Below are positions 11,060 through 20,118 of a stretch of DNA of 64,000 bases, piece by piece. Each line of letters starts with the position of its first letter. Within the stretch, counting starts at the first letter, position 1. Location: NCBI RefSeq assembly GCF_002368095.1, contig NZ_AP018227.1, positions 2,708,598 to 2,772,597 of the forward strand, given 5' to 3'. This stretch comes from Calothrix parasitica NIES-267. Its GTDB lineage: Bacteria > Cyanobacteriota > Cyanobacteriia > Cyanobacteriales > Nostocaceae. Position numbers and translations under genes: made by a program. The notes under the pieces were generated by a model. It searched no databases. It had not been told where the DNA came from and saw only the letters and a program-made list of their open reading frames with translations.

Positions 11060-12679
11060 ATGAATAATTCTCACGATAAAATAGGTGAAAGTAAGGGAAT
11101 TCCTAACTTTGAGCTTGTCGAGCAAATCGATTTAATGATTCGAGCGCGGTATCCTTTACTATATATGGTTGCCGTGGAAGAAGAACCTTTAGAAGAAGTT
11201 TTGTTTAAGGTTGCTGCGCTTTCTCAACCAGCACGTCAGGTGTTGTATTGGGATGTTGTGCGGGGTTGGAGCGATAACGGTGCGGATAAAGGCTCTGTGA
11301 TGGCACCTCTGGCTCGCATTGGTAAAACCGACGCACAAAAATCGGTAATATTCGTGTTGCGGGATTTGCACCCCTACGTCAAAAATCTCACTACAGAAAA
11401 AAGTGCGCCGATTGTGCGGGAGTTGCGAAATTTAGCCAGAGAATTGAAGCGCAGTCGCAAGTCGATTATTCTCACCAGTCATACCTGTGAAATACCTGAA
11501 GAATTAAAGGAAGAGGTCACAGTTGTTGATTTCCCTTTACCCGACGTACCCCAGATTAATTATTTAGTCGAGCAGTTGGTGGTACCTGAAAAGCTGAAAT
11601 TAGCAGGTTTGGCAAGAGAACAGTTAGTAAAAGCCTGTCAGGGATTGAGTAGAACCAGGATTCAGCGAGTTTTAGCCAAAGCTTTAGCAGCAAAACAGCA
11701 GGTTAATGAGTCTGATATTACCGGTGTTTTGGCAGAGAAAAAGCAAACCATTCGTCAAACCGGGATATTAGAATTTTTTACACCTTCCGAATCTTTGAAA
11801 CGAGTAGGAGGATTAGACCAACTTAAACAATGGGTGCAGTTGCGTCAAGATGCTTTCACTGAAGAAGCAAGACGCTATGGAATACCCAATCCCAAAGGAG
11901 CATTACTCGTAGGAATTCAAGGTACGGGTAAATCTCTGAGTGCGAAAACCATCGCTCACGAATGGAAATTACCGTTATTAAGACTTGATACCGGGCGCTT
12001 ATTTGGCGGAATCGTTGGGGAAAGTGAAAGCCGCGTGCGTCAGATGATTCAGCTTACCGAAGCAATGGCTCCTTGCGTATTGTGGATGGATGAAATAGAC
12101 AAAGCATTCGGTAATATTAGCAGCGGTGTTGATGGAGATTCGGGAACATCCCGACGGGTGTTTGGTAGTTTAATTACCTGGATGCAAGAGAAAACCAGTC
12201 CGGTATTTATTGTTGCTACGGCGAACAACGTGCAAATATTGCCAGCAGAATTGTTAAGAAAAGGGAGATTTGACGAAATATTTTTCTTGAATTTACCAAC
12301 CGAAGCCGAAAGACAAGACATTTTCAAAGTTCATATTCAAAAATTACGTCCCAACCGAGTGCGAGATTTTGATTTAAATTTATTAGCAAATAGAACAGAA
12401 AACTTTAGCGGAGCGGAGATAGAACAAGTAATAATTGAAGCAATGCACAACGCATTTTCTAGTAAAGTTAACGGACAGCGACGAGACTTTATTACAGAAG
12501 ATATTCTTAGAGCTATAGAAGTTACCGTTCCCCTTGCTTCCATAGCAAAAGAACAAATTGACGCATTGAAACAATGGGCCGCTCAAGCAGGTGCAAGGAG
12601 TGCTTCTAATGATGTGGGGTTAGTAGAAGAATTGAAGCAGTATAGCTCCGGGGGGATTTCTCCTTTGGAAGTTGATTAG
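11060..12679 (+). CDS. ycf46: AAA-family ATPase, Ycf46-like
   Basis: Protein of 539 aa of the Ycf46 type, conserved in cyanobacteria and some plastids. An N-terminal domain (residues 1-240, beginning LVEQIDLMIRARYPLLYM) precedes a classical AAA module: Walker A GIQGTGKS at 285-292, Walker B CVLWMDEIDKA, and the second region of homology with FIVATANNV and RKGRFDEIFF. In cyanobacteria the family has been linked to responses to inorganic carbon or stress, but its substrate is not established. It is followed by two DUF1257 genes in the same direction. A purine-rich tract (10813-10857) and repeats lie upstream. Confidence 0.85.
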   Translation: MNNSHDKIGESKGIPNFELVEQIDLMIRARYPLLYMVAVEEEPLEEVLFKVAALSQPARQVLYWDVVRGWSDNGADKGSVMAPLARIGKTDAQKSVIFVLRDLHPYVKNLTTEKSAPIVRELRNLARELKRSRKSIILTSHTCEIPEELKEEVTVVDFPLPDVPQINYLVEQLVVPEKLKLAGLAREQLVKACQGLSRTRIQRVLAKALAAKQQVNESDITGVLAEKKQTIRQTGILEFFTPSESLKRVGGLDQLKQWVQLRQDAFTEEARRYGIPNPKGALLVGIQGTGKSLSAKTIAHEWKLPLLRLDTGRLFGGIVGESESRVRQMIQLTEAMAPCVLWMDEIDKAFGNISSGVDGDSGTSRRVFGSLITWMQEKTSPVFIVATANNVQILPAELLRKGRFDEIFFLNLPTEAERQDIFKVHIQKLRPNRVRDFDLNLLANRTENFSGAEIEQVIIEAMHNAFSSKVNGQRRDFITEDILRAIEVTVPLASIAKEQIDALKQWAAQAGARSASNDVGLVEELKQYSSGGISPLEVD

Positions 12680-12767
12680 GAAAAGAGGGGGAAGAGGGGG
12701 GAGAATAAATAATTCATAACTCCTCACTGGTAACTAATGATTGTTAATCTAAAATCTAAAATCGATT

Positions 12768-13142
12768 ATGTCACATTTTACAAGTATCAAGGTTCAAATT
12801 AAGCACGGTGAAATTTTACATCAGGTATTGCAAGAATTAGGCTATCAAGTTGAGTGCAATACAAAAGTACGTGGGTATCACGGAGATACGACAAATGCTG
12901 AATATGTGATTCGACAAAGTAACGGTTACGATTTGGGTTTTCGTCGTCGAGGTGAAAATTATGAAATCGTAGCTGACTTTTGGGGTGCGAAGATTAATCA
13001 AAAGCAATTTGTGAATTCAATTACTCAAAAGTACGCTCATAAAACTCTGATGAATACTGTTGAAGAGCAGGGTTTTAATGTTGAGGAAGAGGAAGTTTTG
13101 CAAGATGGAACTGTGAGAGTTGTTGTGGGGAGTTGGGTTTAA
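12768..13142 (+). CDS. DUF1257 (Ycf35-like) protein
   Basis: Small protein of 124 aa of the DUF1257/Ycf35 family, starting MSHFTSIKVQIK and ending EEEEVLQDGTVRVVVGSWV. Both ends match the family pattern well. Function is unknown. A second copy (13489-13896) follows, and the DUF2997 gene (18888-19106), often found next to DUF1257 genes, lies nearby on the other strand. Both copies keep HFTSIK and EDGTVRVVV-like ends but differ in the middle, so they are old duplicates. Confidence 0.85.
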   Translation: MSHFTSIKVQIKHGEILHQVLQELGYQVECNTKVRGYHGDTTNAEYVIRQSNGYDLGFRRRGENYEIVADFWGAKINQKQFVNSITQKYAHKTLMNTVEEQGFNVEEEEVLQDGTVRVVVGSWV

Positions 13143-13160
13143 GTTATTTAGTTCGTTCGT

Positions 13161-13204
13161 AGTTGCGCTTCAGCGCCAAAAATGTAGAAAGCGAAAGCGC
13201 AACT
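13161..13204. repeat. Palindromic repeat, GTAGTTGCGC family
   Basis: AGTTGCGCTTCAGCGC and GCGAAAGCGCAACT form the arms around CAAAAATGTAGAAA. The element lies between the two DUF1257 genes. Confidence 0.75.
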
Positions 13205-13262
13205 GTGAATAAAATATTAAATGAAAAATCGAAAATATGTCATATTTCACAAGTCTTGTAGG

Positions 13263-13288
13263 GTGCGTTATCGCATTACGTAACGCAC
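13263..13288. repeat. Short palindrome GTGCGTTA/TAACGCAC
   Basis: Eight-base perfect arms flank a ten-base loop. The same GGTGCGTTA...TAACGCACC element occurs at 52373-52401, so it belongs to a dispersed repeat family. Confidence 0.75.
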
Positions 13289-13419
13289 AATTTTAAAATC
13301 TTTTATATGCTACTTAAGGAAACCTGGTTTCTAGTCGTAAAAGTATTATTATCTTGTTGTAAAATTGCAAAAAAACATGTTTATGACATTAGTGATGTCA
13401 GGTTTTAAATTTTTTTTCG

Positions 13420-13467
13420 TAGTTGCACTTTAGCGTTCTACATTTTTGGCGCTAAAGCGCAACTACA
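13420..13467. repeat. Palindromic repeat, GTAGTTGCGC family
   Basis: Arms GTAGTTGCACTTTAGCG and CGCTAAAGCGCAACTAC pair over 17 bases with one mismatch. The element sits 20 bases before the second DUF1257 start codon. Confidence 0.85.
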
Positions 13468-13488
13468 AACCAATTATTAATCAAAAAT

Positions 13489-13896
13489 ATGTCACATTTC
13501 ACAAGCATTAAAACTCAAATTAAAGATAGAGATGCATTAGTTAAAGCTTTGAATGATGTGGGTTTAAAAAATCTGGAAGTTCACGAAACCCCACAAGGTT
13601 TATATGGTTATCAAGGTGATGTCCGTCCGGAAACTGCGGAGATAATTATTCGACGTAAAGATGTTGGTTCTTCTAGTAATGATATTGGTTTTAAGTTACA
13701 GGATGATGGGCAATATCAAGCGATTATATCGGAATATGACCGTCACCGATACAACGAACAATGGTTGGGTAAGGTAATGCAGCGTTACGGTTATTATACT
13801 TTGAAGGCTTCGGCTGAAGAACACGGGTTTACGATTGAGGAAGATGAGGTGATGGAGGATGGGACTGTGAGGGTTGTTGTTGCTAGGTGGAGTTAG
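13489..13896 (+). CDS. DUF1257 (Ycf35-like) protein, second copy
   Basis: Second DUF1257 protein (135 aa), beginning MSHFTSIKTQIKDRDALVKAL and ending EEDEVMEDGTVRVVVARW. It is slightly longer than its neighbour because of extra residues around YGYQGDVRPETAEIIIRRKDVG. It converges with the WD40 gene of the large - strand cluster, whose stop codon is 100 bases away. Function unknown. Confidence 0.85.
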   Translation: MSHFTSIKTQIKDRDALVKALNDVGLKNLEVHETPQGLYGYQGDVRPETAEIIIRRKDVGSSSNDIGFKLQDDGQYQAIISEYDRHRYNEQWLGKVMQRYGYYTLKASAEEHGFTIEEDEVMEDGTVRVVVARWS

Positions 13897-13995
13897 GTAA
13901 CGGATTTTGGCAACGGATGAATTTTTGGTGAATAACAAATGGGTTGGTTTTGGATAGCGGATGGATTTTTTTGCGTTGGGGTAATGTTCTATCTG

Positions 13996-15204
13996 CTATT
14001 TTAGACCCCAAACTTGAATCTTTCCGTCGTTTCCACTCATGATTACAAATTCGCAGTTGTTACTAAATATTATGGAATTAATATATTGATAACTATATCC
14101 TTCTAAAGAATGCAAAAGTTTAGCCGTATGCCAATCCCAAATTTTGATTATTCCTAAAGGATAAGTACCCCAAAGTGTTTTCCAATCTGGACTAAAGGAA
14201 TAATTTCGAGGATAGCTGAAATCCAATGTAATTCTGTTTAATAACTTACCATTCATTAAATTCCATTCTTGAACAACATTCTGGTTATTAACTCCAACAA
14301 TAGTTTTTTTGGTCGGATTAATTCTGCTGCCAATACAATTTCCTACTTTTTTATCCCATCCCAATACATTAAGTAATTTTTTAGTCTGCAAATCCCATAT
14401 TTTTATATTATCCTTACTTTGACTAATAGCAATTTTACTATCTGAACTAATTTCAATAAAATTTACATCACAAGATTTATTATCAGAGCTATATATTTTT
14501 TCAGTTATCAAATCCCAGATTTCAATATCTTGCTCTTTACTACCACTTGCTATAAATTTACCATCAGGACTTGTACAGATATATGTAATATTTTTAGAAT
14601 TGCCTCTTAAAGTTTTTAATATTTTATTAGCTTTTATATCAACAAGTAAAATTATTCCATCACTACAACCTACAAAACATTTTTCATTGTCTGCACTTAC
14701 AGCAATAGCAGTCAAAACACTATCGTTTGCGTTCAATATAGGAGTTAAACAACAACAAGAATTTTCTATTTTGCCTGTAATTAAATTCCAGACAGTAATT
14801 GTATCATTAGAGCTTAACGTCACCAAAGTTTTTTTGTCGCTGCAAATAGCAAATTTATATAAAGTTGCTCTGTAAAGTTCTAAATGATAAAGACACTCAA
14901 ATGTATCATAGGGAATATTACGCAATAGTATTTGCTGAATTTCCGGTTTGAAATTTTGACTCAGTAACTGATAATTCTCTTTTTTAACCTGCGGTGATTT
15001 ATCATTTAATATTTGAATTATTAATTCTTTTCCAGCGTCACCATAATTAATTAATGCATTCCTAAACGCAGAAATTTTGTGTTTTTTATCTGAATTTTGT
15101 AAACGTCTTTTAATTCCTTCAATTCCACCTAAAACAACACCATCAACAGGAGCTTGATTTCCTCCAAGAACCGCATCGTATTCTCTGGGTTGATTTTCTG
15201 ACAT
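13996..15204 (-). CDS. VLGG-module protein with WD40 propeller
   Basis: Protein of 402 aa. Residues 1-40 are the shared module: REYDAVLGG, the linker NQAPVDG, then VVLGGIEGIKRRL. A HEAT-like stretch follows to about residue 95 (ALINYGDAGKELIIQIL). The rest is a beta-propeller of about six or seven WD40 blades with blade ends such as TITVWNLITG, DIEIWDLITE, NIKIWDLQTK and IIKIWDWHTA. Propellers are protein-interaction platforms. It is the last gene of the - strand cluster, 59 bases after the GUN4 protein, which has the same module. The partner is unknown. Confidence 0.85.
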   Translation of the reverse strand: MSENQPREYDAVLGGNQAPVDGVVLGGIEGIKRRLQNSDKKHKISAFRNALINYGDAGKELIIQILNDKSPQVKKENYQLLSQNFKPEIQQILLRNIPYDTFECLYHLELYRATLYKFAICSDKKTLVTLSSNDTITVWNLITGKIENSCCCLTPILNANDSVLTAIAVSADNEKCFVGCSDGIILLVDIKANKILKTLRGNSKNITYICTSPDGKFIASGSKEQDIEIWDLITEKIYSSDNKSCDVNFIEISSDSKIAISQSKDNIKIWDLQTKKLLNVLGWDKKVGNCIGSRINPTKKTIVGVNNQNVVQEWNLMNGKLLNRITLDFSYPRNYSFSPDWKTLWGTYPLGIIKIWDWHTAKLLHSLEGYSYQYINSIIFSNNCEFVIMSGNDGKIQVWGLK

Positions 15205-15263
15205 CGTATTTTTACCGCTTCACTATTATTACTGTTCCCAGTTGTGGATGAAGTCAAATCTTT

Positions 15264-16043
15264 CTAAATCAAATTACAATTCGTAAGCTTGGATGTCATG
15301 GCAGATAAAATTGGACAACCAATCCAAAAATCACCCAAACCCCAACCCATATATGCTCCACCACGGGGTAAATGTCCTACAGGAGCATCTATATTAAATG
15401 TAATATCGTTCCATGAAAGCCAAGTTTCTTTTTGAAACCAACCCAAACACTTACCAAAGCGACACCAAGCATTCCAATCTGGTTGTGAATTACCACCGAT
15501 TTTTTGCCAAATGCGTGCTTGTACTGCGAAACTAAATTTTCCTTGACTATATTTTGTCCACAAGTTTTCAATAATTATAAAATCTTCTTCGGGAAAATTT
15601 TCGATATCAGTAACTCTCATAAAACCTTGTTTCTCTCGACAAGATATTCCCAACATTAAAGCTGCTGTTTTACTATCTGCTTCTCTCCACTTTTTTCGCA
15701 TTAATAAAAACTTTAATTGAGCATATGCTGTATTTGGAGCAAAAGTTAATTCTGTATCGCTCAAAATTCGCCGATTATTGATTATTACAGCTTTTTGTCC
15801 GATTGCTAGATATACAGCAAACTCAAACTCCGACGATTGTGTGTCTAAAATTTGAATCACCCATTCAAAACCGCGATCGCCATATTTTAAAGCTTCGAGA
15901 GCAGCAGTAATTTTTTGATTTTCGTCACCCGAAGCAAACCTGCGCTTAACTCCTTCGAGTCCCCCTAATACCGCACCATCAACCGGTGCTGGATTTCTAC
16001 CACCAAGTACCGCATCGTATTCTTTGGGTTGATTCTCCGACAT
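15264..16043 (-). CDS. VLGG-module protein with GUN4 domain
   Basis: Protein of 259 aa. The N-terminal module (KEYDAVLGG, NPAPVDG, AVLGGLEGVKRR) and a HEAT-like pair (ALKYGDRGFEWVIQIL) fill residues 1-90. Residues about 105-240 are a GUN4 domain: LLMRKKWREADSKTAALML, FPEEDFIIIENLWTKYS, SFAVQARIWQ and GHLPRGG. GUN4 binds porphyrins and stimulates magnesium chelatase in chlorophyll synthesis, but fusions like this one are thought to use the fold for other ligands. It lies 42 bases after the Hsp70 gene. The porphyrin-binding capacity here is untested. Confidence 0.85.
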   Translation of the reverse strand: MSENQPKEYDAVLGGRNPAPVDGAVLGGLEGVKRRFASGDENQKITAALEALKYGDRGFEWVIQILDTQSSEFEFAVYLAIGQKAVIINNRRILSDTELTFAPNTAYAQLKFLLMRKKWREADSKTAALMLGISCREKQGFMRVTDIENFPEEDFIIIENLWTKYSQGKFSFAVQARIWQKIGGNSQPDWNAWCRFGKCLGWFQKETWLSWNDITFNIDAPVGHLPRGGAYMGWGLGDFWIGCPILSAMTSKLTNCNLI

Positions 16044-16085
16044 TCTATTTTGAGCATTTAATTACTTATTATTAGCTTAATCTAA

Positions 16086-17651
16086 TCATTTCAACTTGGC
16101 GATAGCCTCTCTTACAACCAACGCTTTCCCTGTCAATAAATCCCTGACGGTAGCAATCAACATTCTCTGCTCGTTAAGCCCAAATTGGACGGAAACTCTA
16201 TCAATTCCTAATTCTCCAGGTGGTTCTAAGTGAGCTATACAAACTTGTTGATGTTGGGTATCTAAGGAACGATAGGTTTCTTGTTTCACTAAATGACTGC
16301 TGGTCATTCTTCCTTCAGAATCATAAGTTACCTCAGCTTGAACCATTTCCGCAATTTCACCAATATCCAAGCGAATCTCTTTTTGTCCTTCTATCGCTGC
16401 TTGTAATATCAATGGTTCATCAATTCTGTTTTTCTTATCGTTATTACCTAAATAATTAGTTCCCTGTTCAATCAATGTCATGTAGGAATATTTTTTACTA
16501 TGAGGTTCCCACAAGCGAATTGCATAACTATGACGTAAATAATCATCAATTTCTACCATTTCGTTTAAAGCTAAACCACCATGAGCTACTGCTTCAAAGG
16601 GTTTGTCTAATTTCACTTTTTGTCTGCCGAAATAAGATATTATTAATTGCTGTACTGCTTGAATTTGACAGCTTCCTCCTACTAACAAAACTTTTTCAAT
16701 ATCGGCTTTTCCAATACCTTTACTCAAAGCAATTGCTAAGACTTCATCTAATGTCTGTCGTAGCTGCTCTAATAATTGACGGTTCTCTAAAATATCCGCC
16801 AATTCATCTCGATTTAACTGTAATTCATGGGACATAAAATTCTCGTCGTCAAACCAAGATTCCTTTGCTTCGCTATCAGTGGAAAGCTTCATTTTCAAAC
16901 TTTCGGATATTTCTAATAAATTCTGAAAACCAACTTCTCCAACTTCTTCCCGACTCGAACCAGTTTTTCTCAGATAATCTTCGACAATCCAATTATCAAT
17001 ATCTATTCCACCGACAAAAGCATCGGATTTTGCGATAACTTCAGCACGTACAGTAGCGGATTGGGAATTACTTTTAACGGTACGAACTAAACTTAAATCT
17101 AAAGTTCCACCACCGAAATCGACTACCAAAACCAAACTACCCGGACGCTTCACAGCATAACCCAAAGCTGCTGCTGTCGATTCATCAACGATTTGCAATT
17201 CGGGAATACCCAGCTTTTCACCCAAACCGTTAAACCAATGCAAATATCGTTCAAAAGCTCCCACGGGAACTGTAAATACAACCCGACTTGGTTCCAATTG
17301 TTCTTTTACTTGATTCCAAATTTCCTTGAGAAACAGTTCCGATATCGCTTCAGCACTGTAATTAACATCATCCAAAACGCGGGGAGGGGGAACAAAATCT
17401 GCCGCTAAATCTCGTTTGAATGCTTGAAAATATCGCTGTGGTTGACTAAAACCCAATCTTTGAGAGCGTACTGGTTCCCCGAAAATCAAGTTATCTGGGG
17501 ATTTGACGAATACTTGAGAGGGAATCACGCTGACTTCGTTAAAACGACGAGAAAGCGAATCGAATTTTAGTGTACGGGGTTGTTGTGTAATTGTGTCGGT
17601 GGTACAAACAACCGTGTTGCTGGTTCCAAAGTCGATGATTATTGTTGTCAT
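16086..17651 (-). CDS. Hsp70-family protein (DnaK-like, short)
   Basis: Protein of 521 aa. The actin-fold ATPase is recognisable from the phosphate-1 motif DFGTSNT (residues 7-13), the phosphate-2 motif VLVVDFGGGTLDLSLV (about 180-195) and the adenosine motif VLLVGGSCQI (about 330). The substrate-binding part is short and divergent compared with DnaK (about 630 aa). It is probably a dedicated chaperone and not the housekeeping DnaK. The gene follows a GrpE-like gene and precedes the GUN4 and WD40 module proteins, which suggests these are its clients or partners. Confidence 0.88.
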   Translation of the reverse strand: MTTIIIDFGTSNTVVCTTDTITQQPRTLKFDSLSRRFNEVSVIPSQVFVKSPDNLIFGEPVRSQRLGFSQPQRYFQAFKRDLAADFVPPPRVLDDVNYSAEAISELFLKEIWNQVKEQLEPSRVVFTVPVGAFERYLHWFNGLGEKLGIPELQIVDESTAAALGYAVKRPGSLVLVVDFGGGTLDLSLVRTVKSNSQSATVRAEVIAKSDAFVGGIDIDNWIVEDYLRKTGSSREEVGEVGFQNLLEISESLKMKLSTDSEAKESWFDDENFMSHELQLNRDELADILENRQLLEQLRQTLDEVLAIALSKGIGKADIEKVLLVGGSCQIQAVQQLIISYFGRQKVKLDKPFEAVAHGGLALNEMVEIDDYLRHSYAIRLWEPHSKKYSYMTLIEQGTNYLGNNDKKNRIDEPLILQAAIEGQKEIRLDIGEIAEMVQAEVTYDSEGRMTSSHLVKQETYRSLDTQHQQVCIAHLEPPGELGIDRVSVQFGLNEQRMLIATVRDLLTGKALVVREAIAKLK

Positions 17652-17659
17652 GGGTCTAG

Positions 17660-18005
17660 TTATTGAGTATAGGATGGGGGAGAGAGGGTAGAGGGGGAAG
17701 AGGGGGTAGGAGGGATTAACTTGTAGGGTGTGTGACGCGATTAAGAGGTATGTACGTAGTTACAATTTAGATAAGCGCGTCACGCACCAATGCTGGTATT
17801 GTGTTTGTTGTAAGGTTGGGTGTGAGTCAAAACGATTATTATTGAGAAATTCATTTATTGGTTTGTATTACCTACCCGTCTGGGGTTGCAAACCCCAGTC
17901 TAATAGCTCAAGTCATATAAATATGACTGGGAAAAATACTAATCAAGAATTAGTAATTGTGAATTATTTATTCTTTCTCCTTGTCTCCTTGTCCCCCATT
18001 CCCCT
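17660..18005. repeat. Repeat-rich gap between the Hsp70 and GrpE-like genes
   Basis: The gap holds a purine tract (17678-17713), a GTAGGGTGTGTGACGCG...CGCGTCACGCACC palindrome (17723-17790) and a TGGGGTTGCAAACCCCA palindrome (about 17880-17896), which recurs near 24345 and 24522. No gene was seen. Confidence 0.7.
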
Positions 18006-18007
18006 CT

Positions 18008-18793
18008 CTACTTCCCACGTGGAAGTGTCCGACTAACTTTAGCGGGACAAAGAATATTATCTTGATGTTGATATCCAATAAAGCGGATATAAACTTTTTC
18101 TCCTGGTTCTATATCCCCGGTGTCTGGTTGATGGATTTGGGGATTGTATTCTACTTGTTCCCAAGGTGTTCCGATGGGTTGGTAATCCCATTCTTTTAAC
18201 AGGTTGTCGAGAGGGGTAAAGCTGGAAAGCAGGTTTTTCGCTGGTAATTCTGGTTTTACCTTTACCATTTGATGAATGCTGGGATAATTGACGAGCAGGG
18301 TTTGCAGCTTTTCAAATGTCGATTTACGAAATTCCTGGGTTAATTCAAGTTGCTGCTGCTGTAATTCGGAATGCAATCTTAAACCGTCTTTTCGTAAAGT
18401 TTCTTTTTCTTGATTCAATTTTTCTATCTGCTGCTGTAATTCCAAACATTCCTGACGTTTAGCTTCTAGTTCTGGATGTGGTGGAAGATTTCCCAGCTTA
18501 TCAAGAAAGTTTCCTAGTGGAATATTGAGTGCGATCGCAGTTCTTTCCAATTCATCCAAACTCAGCGAATTCCCGTCACCGTCTCGCAATTTCCACATAG
18601 CAGAATTGCTCAAACCAGATTTTTGTTGCAACTGATTCCAATTAAGGATTTTATTTCGACGCATTAACTTTAAAAGTAATTCGTCATTCCGATTACCAGT
18701 AGCGTAGATTTTCGCTAACACAAACCGGATGATTGCAATGGATATGGCAACGGATATGATTATGGTAATGGACGCAATGTAGATGGTTGTCAT
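18008..18793 (-). CDS. Membrane-anchored HTH-GrpE fusion protein
   Basis: Protein of 261 aa. It has an N-terminal membrane helix (IYIASITIIISVAISIAIIR, residues 4-24), a helix-turn-helix resembling XRE/Cro repressors (LQQKSGLSNSAMWKLRDG, residues 55-85), a glutamine-rich coiled coil (about 108-160) and a C-terminal GrpE head. The GrpE part is supported by PLDNLLKEWDYQPIGTPWEQVEYNP and by VRPAKV-like ILCPAKVSRTLP at the end. GrpE proteins release ADP from Hsp70. With the Hsp70 gene next in line, it is probably its dedicated exchange factor. The fusion to a membrane segment and an HTH is unusual; DNA binding is not proven. Confidence 0.78.
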   Translation of the reverse strand: MTTIYIASITIIISVAISIAIIRFVLAKIYATGNRNDELLLKLMRRNKILNWNQLQQKSGLSNSAMWKLRDGDGNSLSLDELERTAIALNIPLGNFLDKLGNLPPHPELEAKRQECLELQQQIEKLNQEKETLRKDGLRLHSELQQQQLELTQEFRKSTFEKLQTLLVNYPSIHQMVKVKPELPAKNLLSSFTPLDNLLKEWDYQPIGTPWEQVEYNPQIHQPDTGDIEPGEKVYIRFIGYQHQDNILCPAKVSRTLPRGK

Positions 18794-18887
18794 TTTTTAT
18801 TAGAGGGAGTGGAGGAGATGGGGAGAGAGGGGGAGAATAATTAACAATGAGCAATTAATAATCGATTTCTAACTTTGACCTTTAACC

Positions 18888-19106
18888 TCAACCGTTATTG
18901 TTTTTCAAAGATTGATTTTCCGTGGAGGTGATATTTTCTTCTCCTTCGTAATATTCTGGTAGTAATTCTTGAGATTCGACTTTACCTAAAGCGTCTTCGA
19001 TTCCGGAAGTGGTTTCTGTACATCCAGCACCGGAAGCGCCGATGACGGTTTCAGTGATTTTACCGTCTTTGCCAATGCGGTATTCTACTCTTCTATACTC
19101 AGCCAT
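18888..19106 (-). CDS. DUF2997 protein
   Basis: Small protein of 72 aa. The core, RRVEYRIGKDGKITETVIG followed by GCTE and IEDALGKVE, matches DUF2997, a family of unknown function often encoded near DUF1257 genes. The start is ATG 19106, preceded by AGAGGA at good spacing; a longer in-frame extension upstream has no such site. It lies between the radical SAM gene (STM4011 type) and the HTH-GrpE gene. Confidence 0.8.
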   Translation of the reverse strand: MAEYRRVEYRIGKDGKITETVIGASGAGCTETTSGIEDALGKVESQELLPEYYEGEENITSTENQSLKNNNG

Positions 19107-19249
19107 GATTATTTTCCTCTGGGTAGATAATACTGTTATAACAAGGGAATAGGTCAAAGGTTAGAGGTTAGAGGTCAAAGGTCAAAGGTTAGGAGTTATG
19201 AATTATTATTTTCTACCCCCTCTTCCCCCTCTACCCTCTCTTCCCCCTC

Positions 19250-20095
19250 TCACACTGGAATCCTCTCCAATATCCCATCACCAAAGACTTTATCTAATTC
19301 CAAATAATCGAGATGCACGTAACCGATATGACAGTGACAGGTATCGTTGCTACAGTCGCGCTCTTTTAATACTTCTTGCCAATTTTGGTGATAAATATTA
19401 CCAATCGGTTCTTTGATAAAATGGCATCTTCGCATCGTACCTTCACCGTCAACGGAAATTACTGATTTACCGGCACGACAGGAGCGTCCGAGGCTGGGAT
19501 AATGATGGGTGTTGAGGTGATAAAGTGGGTCGATGGAGGAGAAAAAGTTTCTGTCTGATGGTGATAAGTTGGGAAGCTCTTTTTTGACTGCATTAATCCA
19601 CAGATAAATGTGGGAGGGTAATTCCTGACGTAAAGCTGCTATTTCGTTTTTGAACTGTGGAAAACCGACTACACCAGCACTAAAACGAACTTTACGTTTA
19701 TCTAATTCCAGACATTGGTCAACATAACTTTGACGGGATACCCATTCGGGATGAAAAGTTGCCCATAACGCTAAACTATCCTTGTTACAATCTTCCACCC
19801 AATCCAAATTACAGGAAAGATTGGTTTGAATAGCGACTTTATTGACGTGAGACATTTGAGTTAAATTAACCAAAGCTTGTTGATAGTGCTTGTGAATGAG
19901 AGCTTCACCCCAAGGAGTAAATAAAATCGAAAATTGATGCTGAGGATGTTGGGAAATCCAGTTAACAAAGCGTTGTAATTGTTGTTTGTCAATGTTTGAT
20001 TCTGCTGGTGTTTGTTGACGTTTTGCGAAAGGACAATATTCGCAACCGTAGTTACAGCTGATGAGAGAACCACGGTAGAGGATTTTTAGGTGCAT
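19250..20095 (-). CDS. Radical SAM protein, STM4011 type
   Basis: Radical SAM enzyme of 281 aa. The iron-sulfur cysteines are C14, C18 and C21 (CNYGCEYC). A C-terminal region has further cysteines (GRSCRAG, RRCHF, DCSNDTCHC) in a SPASM/twitch-like arrangement, which in known enzymes binds auxiliary clusters and is typical of peptide-modifying enzymes. The order of the neighbours (STM4012-, STM4013-, STM4014- and STM4015-like genes) identifies it as the STM4011-type member of this conserved cassette. The reaction is not known. It starts 23 bases after a leucine-rich STM4015-type gene, so they are co-transcribed. Confidence 0.85.
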   Translation of the reverse strand: MHLKILYRGSLISCNYGCEYCPFAKRQQTPAESNIDKQQLQRFVNWISQHPQHQFSILFTPWGEALIHKHYQQALVNLTQMSHVNKVAIQTNLSCNLDWVEDCNKDSLALWATFHPEWVSRQSYVDQCLELDKRKVRFSAGVVGFPQFKNEIAALRQELPSHIYLWINAVKKELPNLSPSDRNFFSSIDPLYHLNTHHYPSLGRSCRAGKSVISVDGEGTMRRCHFIKEPIGNIYHQNWQEVLKERDCSNDTCHCHIGYVHLDYLELDKVFGDGILERIPV

Positions 20096-20118
20096 TTTTT
20101 AAGGTTTTTATTAAAGGT

